64,000 nucleotides of DNA from an uncultured Lachnoclostridium sp. (GCA_944381625.1 CALWLW010000002.1:310001-374000), one strand, 5' to 3'. Shown: positions 35,722-43,972, counted from the first letter of the stretch. Made by a program: numbers and translations. Notes: generated from the letters alone by a model not told the origin.

Positions 35722-37484
35722 TGGGAATATCGGATGAAAGCTACGCGGAAGAGGAATACCGCTACGAGCTGGAGAACCGCATGCGGAACCTGCTCTGGAC
35801 GGTGAGCGGGGACTATGACCTGGATGTGCTGCCGGACGTGGAATCCTTCCGTCATTCCAAATATATCTCTCTGTATGACGCGGTGAAGCAGGGGGCGTTC
35901 GCCCGCTTTTTCGTTCCCGACGACCTGGGCATGTACCTGGTGAAAAAGCTGTATCTGGGAGCGGCGGAACCTCCCCTGATGATGCTGGCGCAGATGTGCG
36001 TGGACCAGGCGGTGGCCGAAAAGGTTACAGCGGAGCGCAAGGGCGTGGCGTCCCTGAGGCGGAAAGCATATGAGGCGGTGCTGGATCGGGATTTTGACAG
36101 GCTGGCGCGCGGGAATCAGGTGGGCAGGATGAAGATCGCCATGCTCCAGGAAGGCATCGACGGAACGTATACGGCGGAGAAACGGGTGCGGGAGCAGGTG
36201 GACGAGCTGTTAAGCCTGAGGGACGCCTCCGACACCATGGATGTGATCCGCAAGGTGGACGCGTTCTACAACCGGCTGGTGGAGCCGGATTTTGAACGGG
36301 CGCACGGGACGCTGGAACAGGTCCTGGCAGTGAGCGCGGAGGATCTGCGGAAATTCAACTGGCAGGATTTCCTCAATGAAGACGCGCTGGAGGCGGCCGC
36401 CCAGGTGATGAACCAGCCCAACGGAGCTTCCCATGAGGACGAGGAGGAAAAAGAGCGCCGGAAGGCCGGCAGGATCCTGATCACGGAGGAAGCGGCCCGG
36501 AAGATGTACAGCTATATCGAGCTGAACTACGGCCGGTCTTATCTGAGCGAGAAGGAACAGCAGAACCTGAACCGGAGGATCTGCCGGGGCGTTCATGCGG
36601 ACTGCAAGCTCTATTTCACGGAGGGGATTCTCCATGATCATGTTATAGAAAACAACACCTATGTGATCGCCAACCGGGTGCTGGAGGCCAACCGCCGGTT
36701 CTACCGGCAGAACCAGAGGGTAGCCAGGCATAACATTGAGGCGCTGGGCAATATCCTGAAACGGTCCCTGCAGGCGCGCAGCGAGGAGGAGTGGAGCGAG
36801 GCGGCCTGCGGTACGGTCATTCCCAGGAAGCTGTGGAAGGTGGGACGGACAGAAGACTTAAAGCTGTTCCGCCGGACGATCCGGAAGCAGAATACGGATT
36901 TCGTGGTGGATGTACTGATGGATGCCAGCGGCTCCCAGCGGAGCCGTCAGCACATGATCGCCCTTCAGGGCTATATCCTCTCGGCGGCGCTGTCCAAAGC
37001 GGGCATCCCCCACCGGGTCATGAGCTTCTGTACCTTCTGGGATTATACGGTGATGCGGCGGTTCCGGGAATATGACGAGGACAGAGAGGCGGACTGGAGT
37101 CTGATGGAATTTTACTCGTCCTCCAACAACCGGGACGGGCTGGCCCTGCGGGCAACGGCGGACGGCCTGGCCCAGCGGCCGGAGGAGAATAAGATCCTGA
37201 TCGTGCTCAGTGACGGACGGCCCAACGATCTGGTGGTCAACCGGCCCAACACGAAAAATCCTGCGGTCTACACCGGCGAATACGCGGTCCGGGACACGGC
37301 CTCGGAGGTGAGACGGATCCGCGGACAGGGCATCTCCGTGCTGGGCGTATTTGCCGGAGAGGAACAGGACCTTCTGGCGGAACGGAGGATCTTCGGAAAG
37401 GATTTTGCCTATATCCGGGATATCTCCACATTTGCCCATGTGGTGGGCAGGTATCTGAAAAAACAGGTGGACGAGATGGATTAA
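35721..37484 (+). CDS. VWA-domain protein, partner of the MoxR ATPase
   Basis: A 587-aa protein with a long helical N-terminal half and a C-terminal von Willebrand A domain like that of cobaltochelatase CobT. The metal site is intact: DVLMDASGSQRSRQ (DxSxS-type MIDAS) near residue 400, with a later ILIVLSDGRPND. The middle holds a run of charged residues (HEDEEEKERRKAGR). It starts at the overlapping ATG in TGATG and so is coupled to the ATPase. Together they are likely a chaperone-substrate adaptor pair of uncharacterised target. Confidence 0.85.
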   Translation: MGISDESYAEEEYRYELENRMRNLLWTVSGDYDLDVLPDVESFRHSKYISLYDAVKQGAFARFFVPDDLGMYLVKKLYLGAAEPPLMMLAQMCVDQAVAEKVTAERKGVASLRRKAYEAVLDRDFDRLARGNQVGRMKIAMLQEGIDGTYTAEKRVREQVDELLSLRDASDTMDVIRKVDAFYNRLVEPDFERAHGTLEQVLAVSAEDLRKFNWQDFLNEDALEAAAQVMNQPNGASHEDEEEKERRKAGRILITEEAARKMYSYIELNYGRSYLSEKEQQNLNRRICRGVHADCKLYFTEGILHDHVIENNTYVIANRVLEANRRFYRQNQRVARHNIEALGNILKRSLQARSEEEWSEAACGTVIPRKLWKVGRTEDLKLFRRTIRKQNTDFVVDVLMDASGSQRSRQHMIALQGYILSAALSKAGIPHRVMSFCTFWDYTVMRRFREYDEDREADWSLMEFYSSSNNRDGLALRATADGLAQRPEENKILIVLSDGRPNDLVVNRPNTKNPAVYTGEYAVRDTASEVRRIRGQGISVLGVFAGEEQDLLAERRIFGKDFAYIRDISTFAHVVGRYLKKQVDEMD

Positions 37485-37500
37485 GAACAGGAGGAACGGT

Positions 37501-37731
37501 ATGGAAAAGGAATACGAAGTGGTGCATGAGATCTTTAACGAATGCGCGAACAATCAGATGCGGGACGTGTTTTTCCAGGAGGCCAGGATCGGAAATCTGG
37601 AGGAATATGTGCGCGCCCGGCACAAGGATAAGGACGTGGAGCTGACCAGGGAGGACCTGGAGGACGGCACGGTGATCTATCACGTGAACGCGGGAGGACT
37701 GCGGCAGAGGTACACGTTTTCGGAAGTTTAA
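37501..37731 (+). CDS. Small acidic protein of the MoxR-VWA cassette
   Basis: A 76-aa protein with no membrane segment, starting 16 nt after the VWA gene with AGGAGGA upstream. It reads as a short alpha/beta domain (EEYVRARHKDKDVELTRED, then TVIYHVN). I recognise no family. Its position suggests a third component of the cassette, perhaps a regulator or client. A hairpin (CGGAAAAA/TTTTTCCG, 37772-37795) follows and may end the operon. Confidence 0.6.
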   Translation: MEKEYEVVHEIFNECANNQMRDVFFQEARIGNLEEYVRARHKDKDVELTREDLEDGTVIYHVNAGGLRQRYTFSEV

Positions 37732-37769
37732 ATGGACAGACATAAGGAGTAACAGAACAGCCAGCCGGG

Positions 37770-37798
37770 ATCGGAAAAACTTTGTAATTTTTCCGGTC
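37770..37798 (+). terminator. Terminator-like hairpin after the MoxR-VWA cassette
   Basis: GATCGGAAAAA and TTTTTCCGGTC form an 11-bp arm with one mismatch. No long T-run follows the stem, although the stem itself ends in U-rich sequence. Confidence 0.45.
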
Positions 37799-37808
37799 TC
37801 GCTGTATT

Positions 37809-37841
37809 TTTGTACATAATTCTGTTATAATAATGTACAAA
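37809..37841 (+). promoter_or_regulatory. Palindromic operator over the toxin-antitoxin promoter
   Basis: TTTGTACAT (37809-37817) and ATGTACAAA (37833-37841) form an inverted repeat that encloses TATAAT (37826-37831). TGTACA half-sites are usual for autoregulated Phd/RelB-type antitoxins. The antitoxin follows at 37858 after GGAAGGAGG. Confidence 0.65.
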
Positions 37842-37857
37842 GGAAGGAGGTGGCGAT

Positions 37858-38121
37858 ATGCCGCAGATCAGGCCTATTACTGATCTTCGTAATACCAACG
37901 AGATTTCGGACATCTGTCACGCCAAACGGGAGCCGATCTTCATCACGAAAAATGGCTATGGCGATCTGGTAGTGATGAGCATTGAGACTTACGAAGCAAT
38001 GGTAGAAAACGCAGCGATGGATACTGCAATTTCAGAGGCAGAGGCCGAATATGAACGGGATGGGCAGCTCCATGACGCAAGGGAGGCGCTGGACTCTTTG
38101 AGGAGGAAGCATTTTGGATAA
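37858..38121 (+). CDS. Phd/YefM-family antitoxin
   Basis: An 87-aa antitoxin with the Phd/YefM N-terminal DNA-binding domain (QIRPITDLRNTNEISDIC, KREPIFITKNGYGDLVVMS) and a charged C-terminal tail that normally wraps the toxin. The tail is intact. Its gene overlaps the next frame by 8 nt as in working type II systems, but that toxin gene is damaged. The antitoxin may persist as a repressor of its palindromic promoter. Confidence 0.85.
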   Translation: MPQIRPITDLRNTNEISDICHAKREPIFITKNGYGDLVVMSIETYEAMVENAAMDTAISEAEAEYERDGQLHDAREALDSLRRKHFG

Positions 38122-38320
38122 ATACAGCGTCAAACTGATGAACCGGATTGAAAATTCTATCCTGTCATTGGAGAAGATGCCCTACCGCTGCCCGGAACGG
38201 AAACGAGGCACTTATGACAGCAGGGGATGCATTGATATGAAGAATATGACGGAGGATAGATTGTGGAAAGGGAAATTGTATTATTTGAAGATGATGGAAT
38301 TAAATTGGAGGTTCCGGTAA
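38114..38320 (+). pseudogene. RelE/ParE-type toxin with internal deletion
   Basis: The frame begins DKYSVKLMNR, the usual start of RelE/ParE toxins paired with this antitoxin. It then jumps straight to IENSILSLEKMPYRCPERK, which normally comes some 30 residues later. After GTYDSRG the sequence leaves the family, and the conserved C-terminal strands are gone. It reads as an in-frame deletion plus a 3' loss, so toxicity is unlikely. Confidence 0.7.
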
Positions 38321-38455
38321 CTCCCGAAGAAGAAATCGTATGGCTTAACCGTGCTCAAATGGCAGAACTGTTTGACCGAGATGTAAAATAATAGGTAAAC
38401 ATATTGCGAACGCCAGACGCGAGGAGCTGGAAGGGCAAGTGGTAGCCGCAAAATT
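38263..38455 (+). pseudogene. rhuM-like gene fragment with frameshift
   Basis: From a GTG at 38263 behind GGAGG, the frame reads EREIVLFEDDGIKLEVPV then EEEIVWLNRAQMAELFDRDVK and a stop. One base is missing at about 38389, after which the frame continues IGKHIANARREELEG and VVAAKFATTT. This matches the N-terminus of RhuM/virulence-protein family members common on mobile elements. It is both shifted and cut short. Confidence 0.65.
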
Positions 38456-38567
38456 TGCGACTACCACTCCCCATGCGTCGCTTTCTTTCTGCCCTTTTGA
38501 AACACAATGGATTTATTTCCACTTATTTGCTATAATCATATCAAATCCATCCTATCTATTCCTTTCC

Positions 38568-38588
38568 GAGATTTTTTGAAAAAATCTC
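38568..38588. other. Palindrome in the gap 38456-38702
   Basis: GAGATTTTTT-G-AAAAAATCTC is a perfect inverted repeat and could terminate transcripts weakly in both directions. The rest of this 247-bp gap shows only AT-rich sequence with a TATAAT at 38531-38536 lacking a clear -35. Confidence 0.4.
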
Positions 38589-38702
38589 AAAAAAGTTTGG
38601 AAGCATTGGAACAATCCGGCCCTTTCCAAGCCATATAAAGTAGAGGGTCGGAAACGGACGTGGAGCTGGCGGGGGAATGGAAGCCCGCCCTTAAGGAGTT
38701 AG

Positions 38703-39407
38703 GTGTGGTTAGATATGATTTCTGATAACTTATATTTACAGATAAAAGAGGATCTCGTTTCCTGTGACAGAGTGCAAATGCTCACATTGGCAGCATTTGG
38801 TTTGGAACGGCTATGGAGAATGTTTGAAGATTGGACAAAAACGGAGGGTGATCCCCTTTTATATCAAAAGCCAAATTCTTTTCGGCAGCGCATGAGGGAT
38901 ATTCTGGATCATATTTGGGAGCAGATCGAAAGCGGGCAGGAAATCAATCCTTATGAGAAAGAATTTAATGACTTTTGTAATTTTGTAAATGCTTCCTTCG
39001 ATGAAAACGATGGACAGGATGTAGATATGGGGACGGGCACTCCGCTTATTGATGAGATGTTCAGTGGAGCAGTCTGTTTCTTCTCTGAACGAGAAGCGAG
39101 AAGTTATGCAAGTAGCTGTATTGTATCGTATGCAGGATATTTGTCGGAGCTTCTCTATGACTGTTTTTACGATGAATGCAAAAAGAGTGTTTCTGGTCAG
39201 GAAATTTCTCCAGGAGAAAGAGCAAAGCTATTGGATGCGAAAATAGATGCAGCCATAGCGGAACATCCCCTATGGAAAGAAGAAATAGAAAGAATCAAAC
39301 ACGATTTTGCTATCGTGAAAAAAGAATCAAATCATTTTAAATCGTTGTGCGAACGAAAAGTAGAAATTCAACGAATGAACTACATTACCGAGGCAGATTT
39401 GACCTAA
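38703..39407 (+). CDS. Orphan alpha-helical protein, possibly immunity-like
   Basis: A 234-aa protein, acidic and predicted all-helical, with no membrane segment or catalytic motif that I recognise. Its N-terminal pattern (MLTLAAFGLERLWRMFEDW, then RQRMRDILDHIWEQIESG) recalls DUF416 and Imm5-type helical immunity proteins, but that is a loose resemblance. The start is uncertain: GTG at 38703 lies 4 nt after AAGGAG, and ATG at 38715 lies 16 nt after it. It sits alone within a decayed mobile-element zone and is AT-rich, so it is likely acquired. Confidence 0.6.
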   Translation: MWLDMISDNLYLQIKEDLVSCDRVQMLTLAAFGLERLWRMFEDWTKTEGDPLLYQKPNSFRQRMRDILDHIWEQIESGQEINPYEKEFNDFCNFVNASFDENDGQDVDMGTGTPLIDEMFSGAVCFFSEREARSYASSCIVSYAGYLSELLYDCFYDECKKSVSGQEISPGERAKLLDAKIDAAIAEHPLWKEEIERIKHDFAIVKKESNHFKSLCERKVEIQRMNYITEADLT

Positions 39408-39548
39408 ACGCAAAAATCCCTTGGGAACCCCAAGGGGCTGCACCCCTTGCGCGGCTTACGCCGCTTACCCTGCCCGCCCCCGTAAGGGGGGGACACCCGC
39501 CCCGTCGACTGTTCCCCTTCTGAGGGCCCTACAACCGAACACCGACAC
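39408..39548. other. GC-rich inverted-repeat sequence in mobile-element debris
   Basis: CCTTGGG/CCCAAGG (within 39419-39436) and several C- and G-runs resemble untranslated sequence found in conjugative elements. It abruptly changes composition from the AT-rich gene on its left. No gene is supported here. Confidence 0.35.
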
Positions 39549-39735
39549 CTTGACCGTTCACCGGGAACTGAAACCCATCCACGACCAGCTCAACGCCATC
39601 AAGTGGAAAAGCAGGCGGGAGTAATTCGAGGCCCCGGACAAGAGCAGCGGCAGGCGGCGGCAGAATATCTGCATCGTCTATGACCTTGTGGGCTTTATCC
39701 CGCTGAATGAATTGATGAAAGAGGAAACGGCATGA
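39549..39735 (+). pseudogene. Remnants of mobile-element genes (relaxase and recombinase tails)
   Basis: One frame reads LTVHRELKPIHDQLNAIKWK then SRRE, a stop codon, and FEAPDKSSGRRRQNI then DLVGFIPLNELMKEETA. The first part resembles relaxase C-termini of conjugative elements. The part after the stop resembles the DUF4368 C-terminus of large serine recombinases. No start or complete gene remains, so this is debris from one or two elements. Confidence 0.5.
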
Positions 39736-39817
39736 CCCCGAAAGGCCATGCCATTTCCCCAAAATTCCAGATTACTTTCTTATGGTGTCACGCCATTCAC
39801 TAAGTGAATTTTGAGCC

Positions 39818-40465
39818 TTAATCGTATTTTTCAATATTTACAGTGGCAATCGCGGATAGATTTGGTTCTCCTGTAACAAGATCCTGCGGCGCCGGTATCA
39901 ACATCATAAAACCGTCTTTTCCATATCTTTGTTCATAGCCCTGTGCGTATGCCTGTTCCACAGAAATATGCTGCACTTGTCCGATCACCATAGCCGCCAT
40001 GCCTGCGCCGCTTAAATCCTGGGTTTCCTTTAAAGTACATTCCATATTGATAAAAGCTTCCTGGATAACCGGAGCATGAATGGTTTTGGCATTGGAAAGC
40101 GTAAAATGCCCCGCCTCAAATTCATCTGTTTCCATATGATTGTGTTTGATGGTATCTACCAGTCTGTCGTAGCAGCTTATGGGAAGAAAATTGATACAAA
40201 AACATTTTTCCCGTTGGATATTGGCGTAAGTGTGCGTATGCTGATACAGATTTCCCATTACGGCAAAGAAAGCGGTTTTATCGCCATGAAAGCAGCTCCA
40301 TGAATGGAGGCAGACATTTGGCTTCCCATTTTCTTTCCATGTGGTGACTGCGAATAAAGCCGTTGGTATTCCTGCCGTTAATTCAAAATGTGAAAATAAT
40401 TCAAATTCTTCTGGATATGAGGGTTTGAAATACTGGGGAAAATCTTTTCCGATTTCTATCTTCAT
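39818..40465 (-). CDS. Flavin reductase family protein
   Basis: A 215-aa FMN-binding split-barrel protein with the flavin reductase-like pattern: FELTAGIPTALFAVTTW, CLHSWSCFHGDKTAFFAVMG and FCINFLP. Such proteins supply reduced flavin or act as NAD(P)H-FMN reductases. The ATG at 40465 has GGAGG 7 nt upstream; a longer frame has none. It is AT-rich, lies beside mobile-element debris and has no linked monooxygenase, so its partner is unknown. Confidence 0.82.
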   Translation of the reverse strand: MKIEIGKDFPQYFKPSYPEEFELFSHFELTAGIPTALFAVTTWKENGKPNVCLHSWSCFHGDKTAFFAVMGNLYQHTHTYANIQREKCFCINFLPISCYDRLVDTIKHNHMETDEFEAGHFTLSNAKTIHAPVIQEAFINMECTLKETQDLSGAGMAAMVIGQVQHISVEQAYAQGYEQRYGKDGFMMLIPAPQDLVTGEPNLSAIATVNIEKYD

Positions 40466-40552
40466 TACAGTACCTCCATTAGACCAAGATCTGCATATCA
40501 AACCAAAACAGACGGCCGGTATTTCCTGGATGAGAGCCGTCCTGTATAGGAT

Positions 40553-40939
40553 CTATTTATATTCGGCAAATTCATATGCCTGCCTGACCCATGAAAATAA
40601 TTCATCATCCAGCTCAGACAGGGAGCCTATGACGAAATGAGTCGTCCATCTTCCAGGATACGGCTCTGTTTTTACCGCTGCCCGGTCTGACTGGAGCGGA
40701 TAGGAAAGCCCCAATGTGAGCACAAGATACGGATTAGGCAGCTCGGCTTTCTTTTTTACCCGCGCGAAGGATACGCAGGCATAAACATGGCGGTTTGAAA
40801 AGGTGATCTGGGATTTCTGCACCCGGATGGAAGTAGACGGAAACATCTCAAATAACCGCGCCGTGAATGCTTCATATAAAGAAAATGCCGCTGGTTGTCT
40901 GTCAAAAAACATCAATTCATCTTGTCCTGGCTTATACAT
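40553..40939 (-). CDS. DUF5655-like protein
   Basis: A 128-aa protein fitting DUF5655 (FDRQPAAFSLYEAFTARLF near the start, THFVIGSLSELDDELFSWV near the end), a compact domain seen alone or in transport-associated proteins. Function unknown. It starts inside the last codons of the broken LacI-type gene (ATG overlapping ...GTATAA), so it was once co-transcribed with it. No clear ribosome site of its own is needed if coupled. Confidence 0.65.
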   Translation of the reverse strand: MYKPGQDELMFFDRQPAAFSLYEAFTARLFEMFPSTSIRVQKSQITFSNRHVYACVSFARVKKKAELPNPYLVLTLGLSYPLQSDRAAVKTEPYPGRWTTHFVIGSLSELDDELFSWVRQAYEFAEYK

Positions 40940-41968
40940 AATGGATGCCCTCCTTTAAAGCTGTGCAGCTTTTCCGTTCCACCAGCTGGTGGGGAACGAT
41001 GATTTTGGTGGCTGGCAGGCCGGGATTTTCAATGTGGCTGATCATCTGGGCGGCTGCCTCGATCCCCAACTGGCGCGCGTTCATGTCCACAGAGGTCAGC
41101 TGGGGAAAACTGAGCTGGGCGAACAGCGAATTGTTGAAAGACAGGATGGAGAGATCGTCCGGAATGGCGAGCTTTAAGCTTCCGCAGGCATTTGCCACGA
41201 ACATGGCCAGGATATCGTCGCTGACCAGGACGGCGGTGGGGCGCTGGGAGGAAGTGAGGAGCTCTTTTAATCTCTCCTCTTTTTTTCAGAATCGCAGTTC
41301 ATCTCGATGCAGTATTCCGGCTGTACGGGAAGCCCGTGCTCCAGAAGGGCGGAAAGATATCCCGCTTTCCGGTCTTCCGCAAAAAGCAGGGAATTGTCGG
41401 CGGAAAGGTAGGCAATCCGCCGGTGGCCCAGCCGGATCAGATAGGAAGCCGCCTCCCGCCCGGCCAGCACGTTGTCATTGTCCACATAGACCGTCTGGTT
41501 GGCGTTTTGATACGCTTTTCCGATCAGTACATAAGGGAGCCCTTCCGCGCACAGGTATTCCGCCACCGGGTCATGGGTCCTGGAATACAGAACGATGAAC
41601 CCTTCCGCCTGCCCGCTGCGGGCCATGGTGCGGATTCCCTGCAGGATTTCTTCTTCATTTTCCCCTGTGATTACCGTGTTAATGTATTGCTTCTGATTGC
41701 AAAGCTGGCTGATGCCGCGGATGGTCTCCAGGTAGAAGGAGTTCTGATAGGCTTCCTGCCGGGAGGCAGGAAGGATGATGCCGATGGTTCTGGAACTCTG
41801 GGACGCCAGGTTGCTGGCCTGGAAATTGGGCTCATAGCCGAGCTGCGCCATGGCCCGGCGCATTTTTTCTTTGGTCTGACGGCTGATGGACGGATGATCC
41901 TTGCAGGTGCGGGATACGGTGGAAGGAGATACGCCCGCCAGCGCGGCCCGCATCTGTATCATACCCAT
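40932..41968 (-). pseudogene. LacI-family regulator, 5'-truncated and frameshifted
   Basis: The frame from 41968 has LAGVSPSTVSRTCKDHPSIS (HTH), hinge LGYEPNFQASNLASQSSRTIG and a periplasmic-binding domain, then stops at CDSEKKRRD. The downstream frame continues EERLKELLTSS, VLVSDDILAMFVANACG and DLSILSFNNSLFAQLSFPQLTSV, clearly the same protein. The shift coincides with a T7 run (41280-41286), so a one-base indel explains it. The first residues (MGMIQMRAAL) are not LacI but antisense malQ, so the true start is lost. It was probably a maltose-type regulator. Confidence 0.8.
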
Positions 41969-42128
41969 GCAGGATTATCTGGGGCTGGACAACAGCTGTA
42001 GGATGAATACGCCGTCCACGGTAGGCAGGAACTGGAAATGGCGGCTGCTTCCGGGGCAGATGTCTGACGAAGTGGTAGAGCTGATCGCTTCTGTGACGAA
42101 GCGGTACGGCAGGTGGAACTGGAAATAA
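41945..42128 (+). pseudogene. malQ: 3' fragment of malQ (4-alpha-glucanotransferase)
   Basis: The plus-strand frame reads ICIIPMQDYLGLDNSCRMN then TPSTVGRNWKWRLLPGQMS and ends KRYGRWNWK before TAA. This is the C-terminal tail of MalQ, which carries PMQDYLGL and RMNTPST. Everything upstream is missing and the fragment runs into the reversed LacI-type gene, so a deletion joined malR and malQ remnants. Confidence 0.75.
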
Positions 42129-42143
42129 ATGAATGCACGGAGA

Positions 42144-42896
42144 TTACTGCCCCTGGAGCAGCCCGGCGGCGATCTCTTCCGCCAGCGCGAGCTGGTAGTC
42201 CCCGTCCGTGAGCAGGGCGCGTTCGGAGCGGTTGGAAAAATATCCCAGCTCCACCAGGACCGCGGGCATCTCCGTGTGCAGCAGCACCCGGTAATCGGCG
42301 GTCCTGGTTCCCCGGCAGGCGGCCTGGTCCAGAGTTTCCACCTGGTCTACGATCTGCTGGGCCAGGAGCTGCCCGTCCGCGCTGTCTTCGCTGTAGTAGC
42401 ATTCCAGGCCCCGGACGGAAGCGTCTTCCTCGCAGTAGTTGCAGTGAATGCTCACAAAAAGGTCGGCGTCCGCCTGGTTGGCCAGGTCGGCCCGCTCCTC
42501 CAGACCCACATAGGTGTCGCTGTCCCTGGTCAGGATTACGTCTGCGCCTGCTTTTTTCAGTTTCTTTGCCACCAGCCTGGCCACATCCAGGTTGACGTCT
42601 TTTTCCAGAATGTCCCCGGCGCTGGTGCCCTGGTCTCGTCCGCCGTGCCCCGCGTCCACGACGACGGTGAGGCGGTCCGGGTCAGACCACGCACTTCCGA
42701 TATGGACGGCTCCCATAAAGGACGCCTCTTCGGCCAGCACGTTCTGACGTCCGTGCCGGAGGATTCCCGCCGCCAGAAGGCCGATGATAAGGAGCGGCGT
42801 GCCAAGTATGAGTATTCGGGCGGTCCATGCCCGGATGATGCGTTGTCTGCGCCGCTTTCTTCTTCTGTTTTTCCCTGATCTTCTCTTTTGCTCCAC
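42144..42896 (-). CDS. N-acetylmuramoyl-L-alanine amidase (amidase_3, CwlD-like)
   Basis: A 250-aa cell-wall amidase with a very basic cytoplasmic N-terminus (RRSGKNRRRKRRRQR), one membrane helix at about residues 28-46, and an extracytoplasmic amidase_3 domain. Zinc ligands are visible: H in VVDAGHGGRDQG, the E after it in LEKDVN, and H in FVSIHCNYC; the catalytic glutamate is in VELGYFSN. The start is GTG at 42896 with GAAGGG upstream. CwlD-type enzymes make spore-cortex muramic lactam, but a general role is equally possible. Confidence 0.88.
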   Translation of the reverse strand: MEQKRRSGKNRRRKRRRQRIIRAWTARILILGTPLLIIGLLAAGILRHGRQNVLAEEASFMGAVHIGSAWSDPDRLTVVVDAGHGGRDQGTSAGDILEKDVNLDVARLVAKKLKKAGADVILTRDSDTYVGLEERADLANQADADLFVSIHCNYCEEDASVRGLECYYSEDSADGQLLAQQIVDQVETLDQAACRGTRTADYRVLLHTEMPAVLVELGYFSNRSERALLTDGDYQLALAEEIAAGLLQGQ

Positions 42897-43014
42897 GTCT
42901 GTGCCCTTCCCCGATGCTTGTTTTGCTTCTTGTATTATAACGGATAATACTCGTTTTGTTTCTTAAATTTTATAAAGATTGTGTATCAGAAACGTATCCG
43001 GGGCTGTTATTTTT

Positions 43015-43911
43015 CTATTTTGTTTTTTTCCTGAGGACGAGGTTGTAGCCGGAATCATAATATAATCCCAGATCCTGGCAGATCCGGTCGTTCAGGGACG
43101 TGAGCGCCTGACGGTACTCCCGGTATTTGGGGGAGAGGGCCTCCATGGCGGGGAGGAAGATGTCGTAATAGCCGCAGTCCTTCATCCGTTTCATAAATCG
43201 CCGCTGGGCGATAAAGGCGGGATGGTACCGCAGGGGGCCGGACTTCAGGCGGGCGTTTTTCAGGGTCATTTTCTTCAGCGACTCGTATTCTTCTTCCGTG
43301 GGGTTCAGATACATGCGGAGCTGGTCGTCCATTTTGCGGATCATCTGATCCAGGGCAGGTCTGGGCGTCAGTCGGTACAGGGGCCAGGTCATAAGCGAGA
43401 GCACAAGCGGCGGACGGAGCGTGGTCTGATCCCAGAAATCCAGGACTGTCCGGTAAGCTTTCTGCTGCTTTGGGGTGGAAAGCTGTATCTGTAAATAGGG
43501 CTGGAAATGCTGCATGAAATAGTATCCAAAATAGCCGGGCACCATGTCCTGCATGGCCTGGCCGACTGTCTGGTAGTCTACGGCCTCATAGACGGCTTCC
43601 ACGTCGTGGGTATCCATAAAAAGCTTCAGGGCCTCCAATTCTTTGCTTTCCGCTTCCAGCGACGCTTTTTTGCTTTCGTATACGGCTTTCAAAAGTCCGT
43701 CGTCCTTTCCGTCCAGAAGTTTTTTGATATCGGGGATACTGACGCCCAGCTTCCGGTAGACGCAGATTTCTTTGAGACGGAGCAGGTCTTCTTCTGTGTA
43801 ATTCCGGTAACCGTTGGCATCCTTGGCGGGCTTCAGGAGCCCTTTTTCCTCGTAGAATTTGACAGCGCGGCGGGTCAGGTCCGCCCGCCGGGCGGCTTCG
43901 TTGATCATCAT
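43015..43911 (-). CDS. MerR family regulator with a long C-terminal domain
   Basis: A 298-aa protein with a MerR HTH (MINEAARRADLTRRAVKFY, wing NGYRNYTEEDL), a dimerisation helix at about 80-110, and a C-terminal domain of about 185 residues unlike GyrI. That domain is rich in tryptophan, tyrosine and basic residues, and I do not recognise it. The gene lies under a MerR-type promoter with a 19-bp spacer, so it is likely self-regulated. It is divergent from the ABC-F gene, whose promoter lies about 130 bp away. Confidence 0.82.
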   Translation of the reverse strand: MMINEAARRADLTRRAVKFYEEKGLLKPAKDANGYRNYTEEDLLRLKEICVYRKLGVSIPDIKKLLDGKDDGLLKAVYESKKASLEAESKELEALKLFMDTHDVEAVYEAVDYQTVGQAMQDMVPGYFGYYFMQHFQPYLQIQLSTPKQQKAYRTVLDFWDQTTLRPPLVLSLMTWPLYRLTPRPALDQMIRKMDDQLRMYLNPTEEEYESLKKMTLKNARLKSGPLRYHPAFIAQRRFMKRMKDCGYYDIFLPAMEALSPKYREYRQALTSLNDRICQDLGLYYDSGYNLVLRKKTK

Positions 43912-43941
43912 ATTCGGCGCCTCCTTTCTTGTTCTGGACTC

Positions 43942-43972
43942 AGTATATACGTGTACGCAGCGTACAGGTCAA
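43942..43972 (-). promoter_or_regulatory. MerR-type promoter with 19-bp spacer
   Basis: On the minus strand TTGACC (43967-43972) and TATACT (43942-43947) are 19 bp apart. The spacer holds the dyad GTACGC-T-GCGTAC. The same -35/-10 hexamers occur at the other MerR promoter (5332-5362). Confidence 0.75.

Noticed and set aside
39421..39624. 67-aa frame as a real small gene
   Set aside because: Its first half is GC-rich non-coding sequence and its end matches a mobile-element protein tail followed by more of the same frame after a stop.
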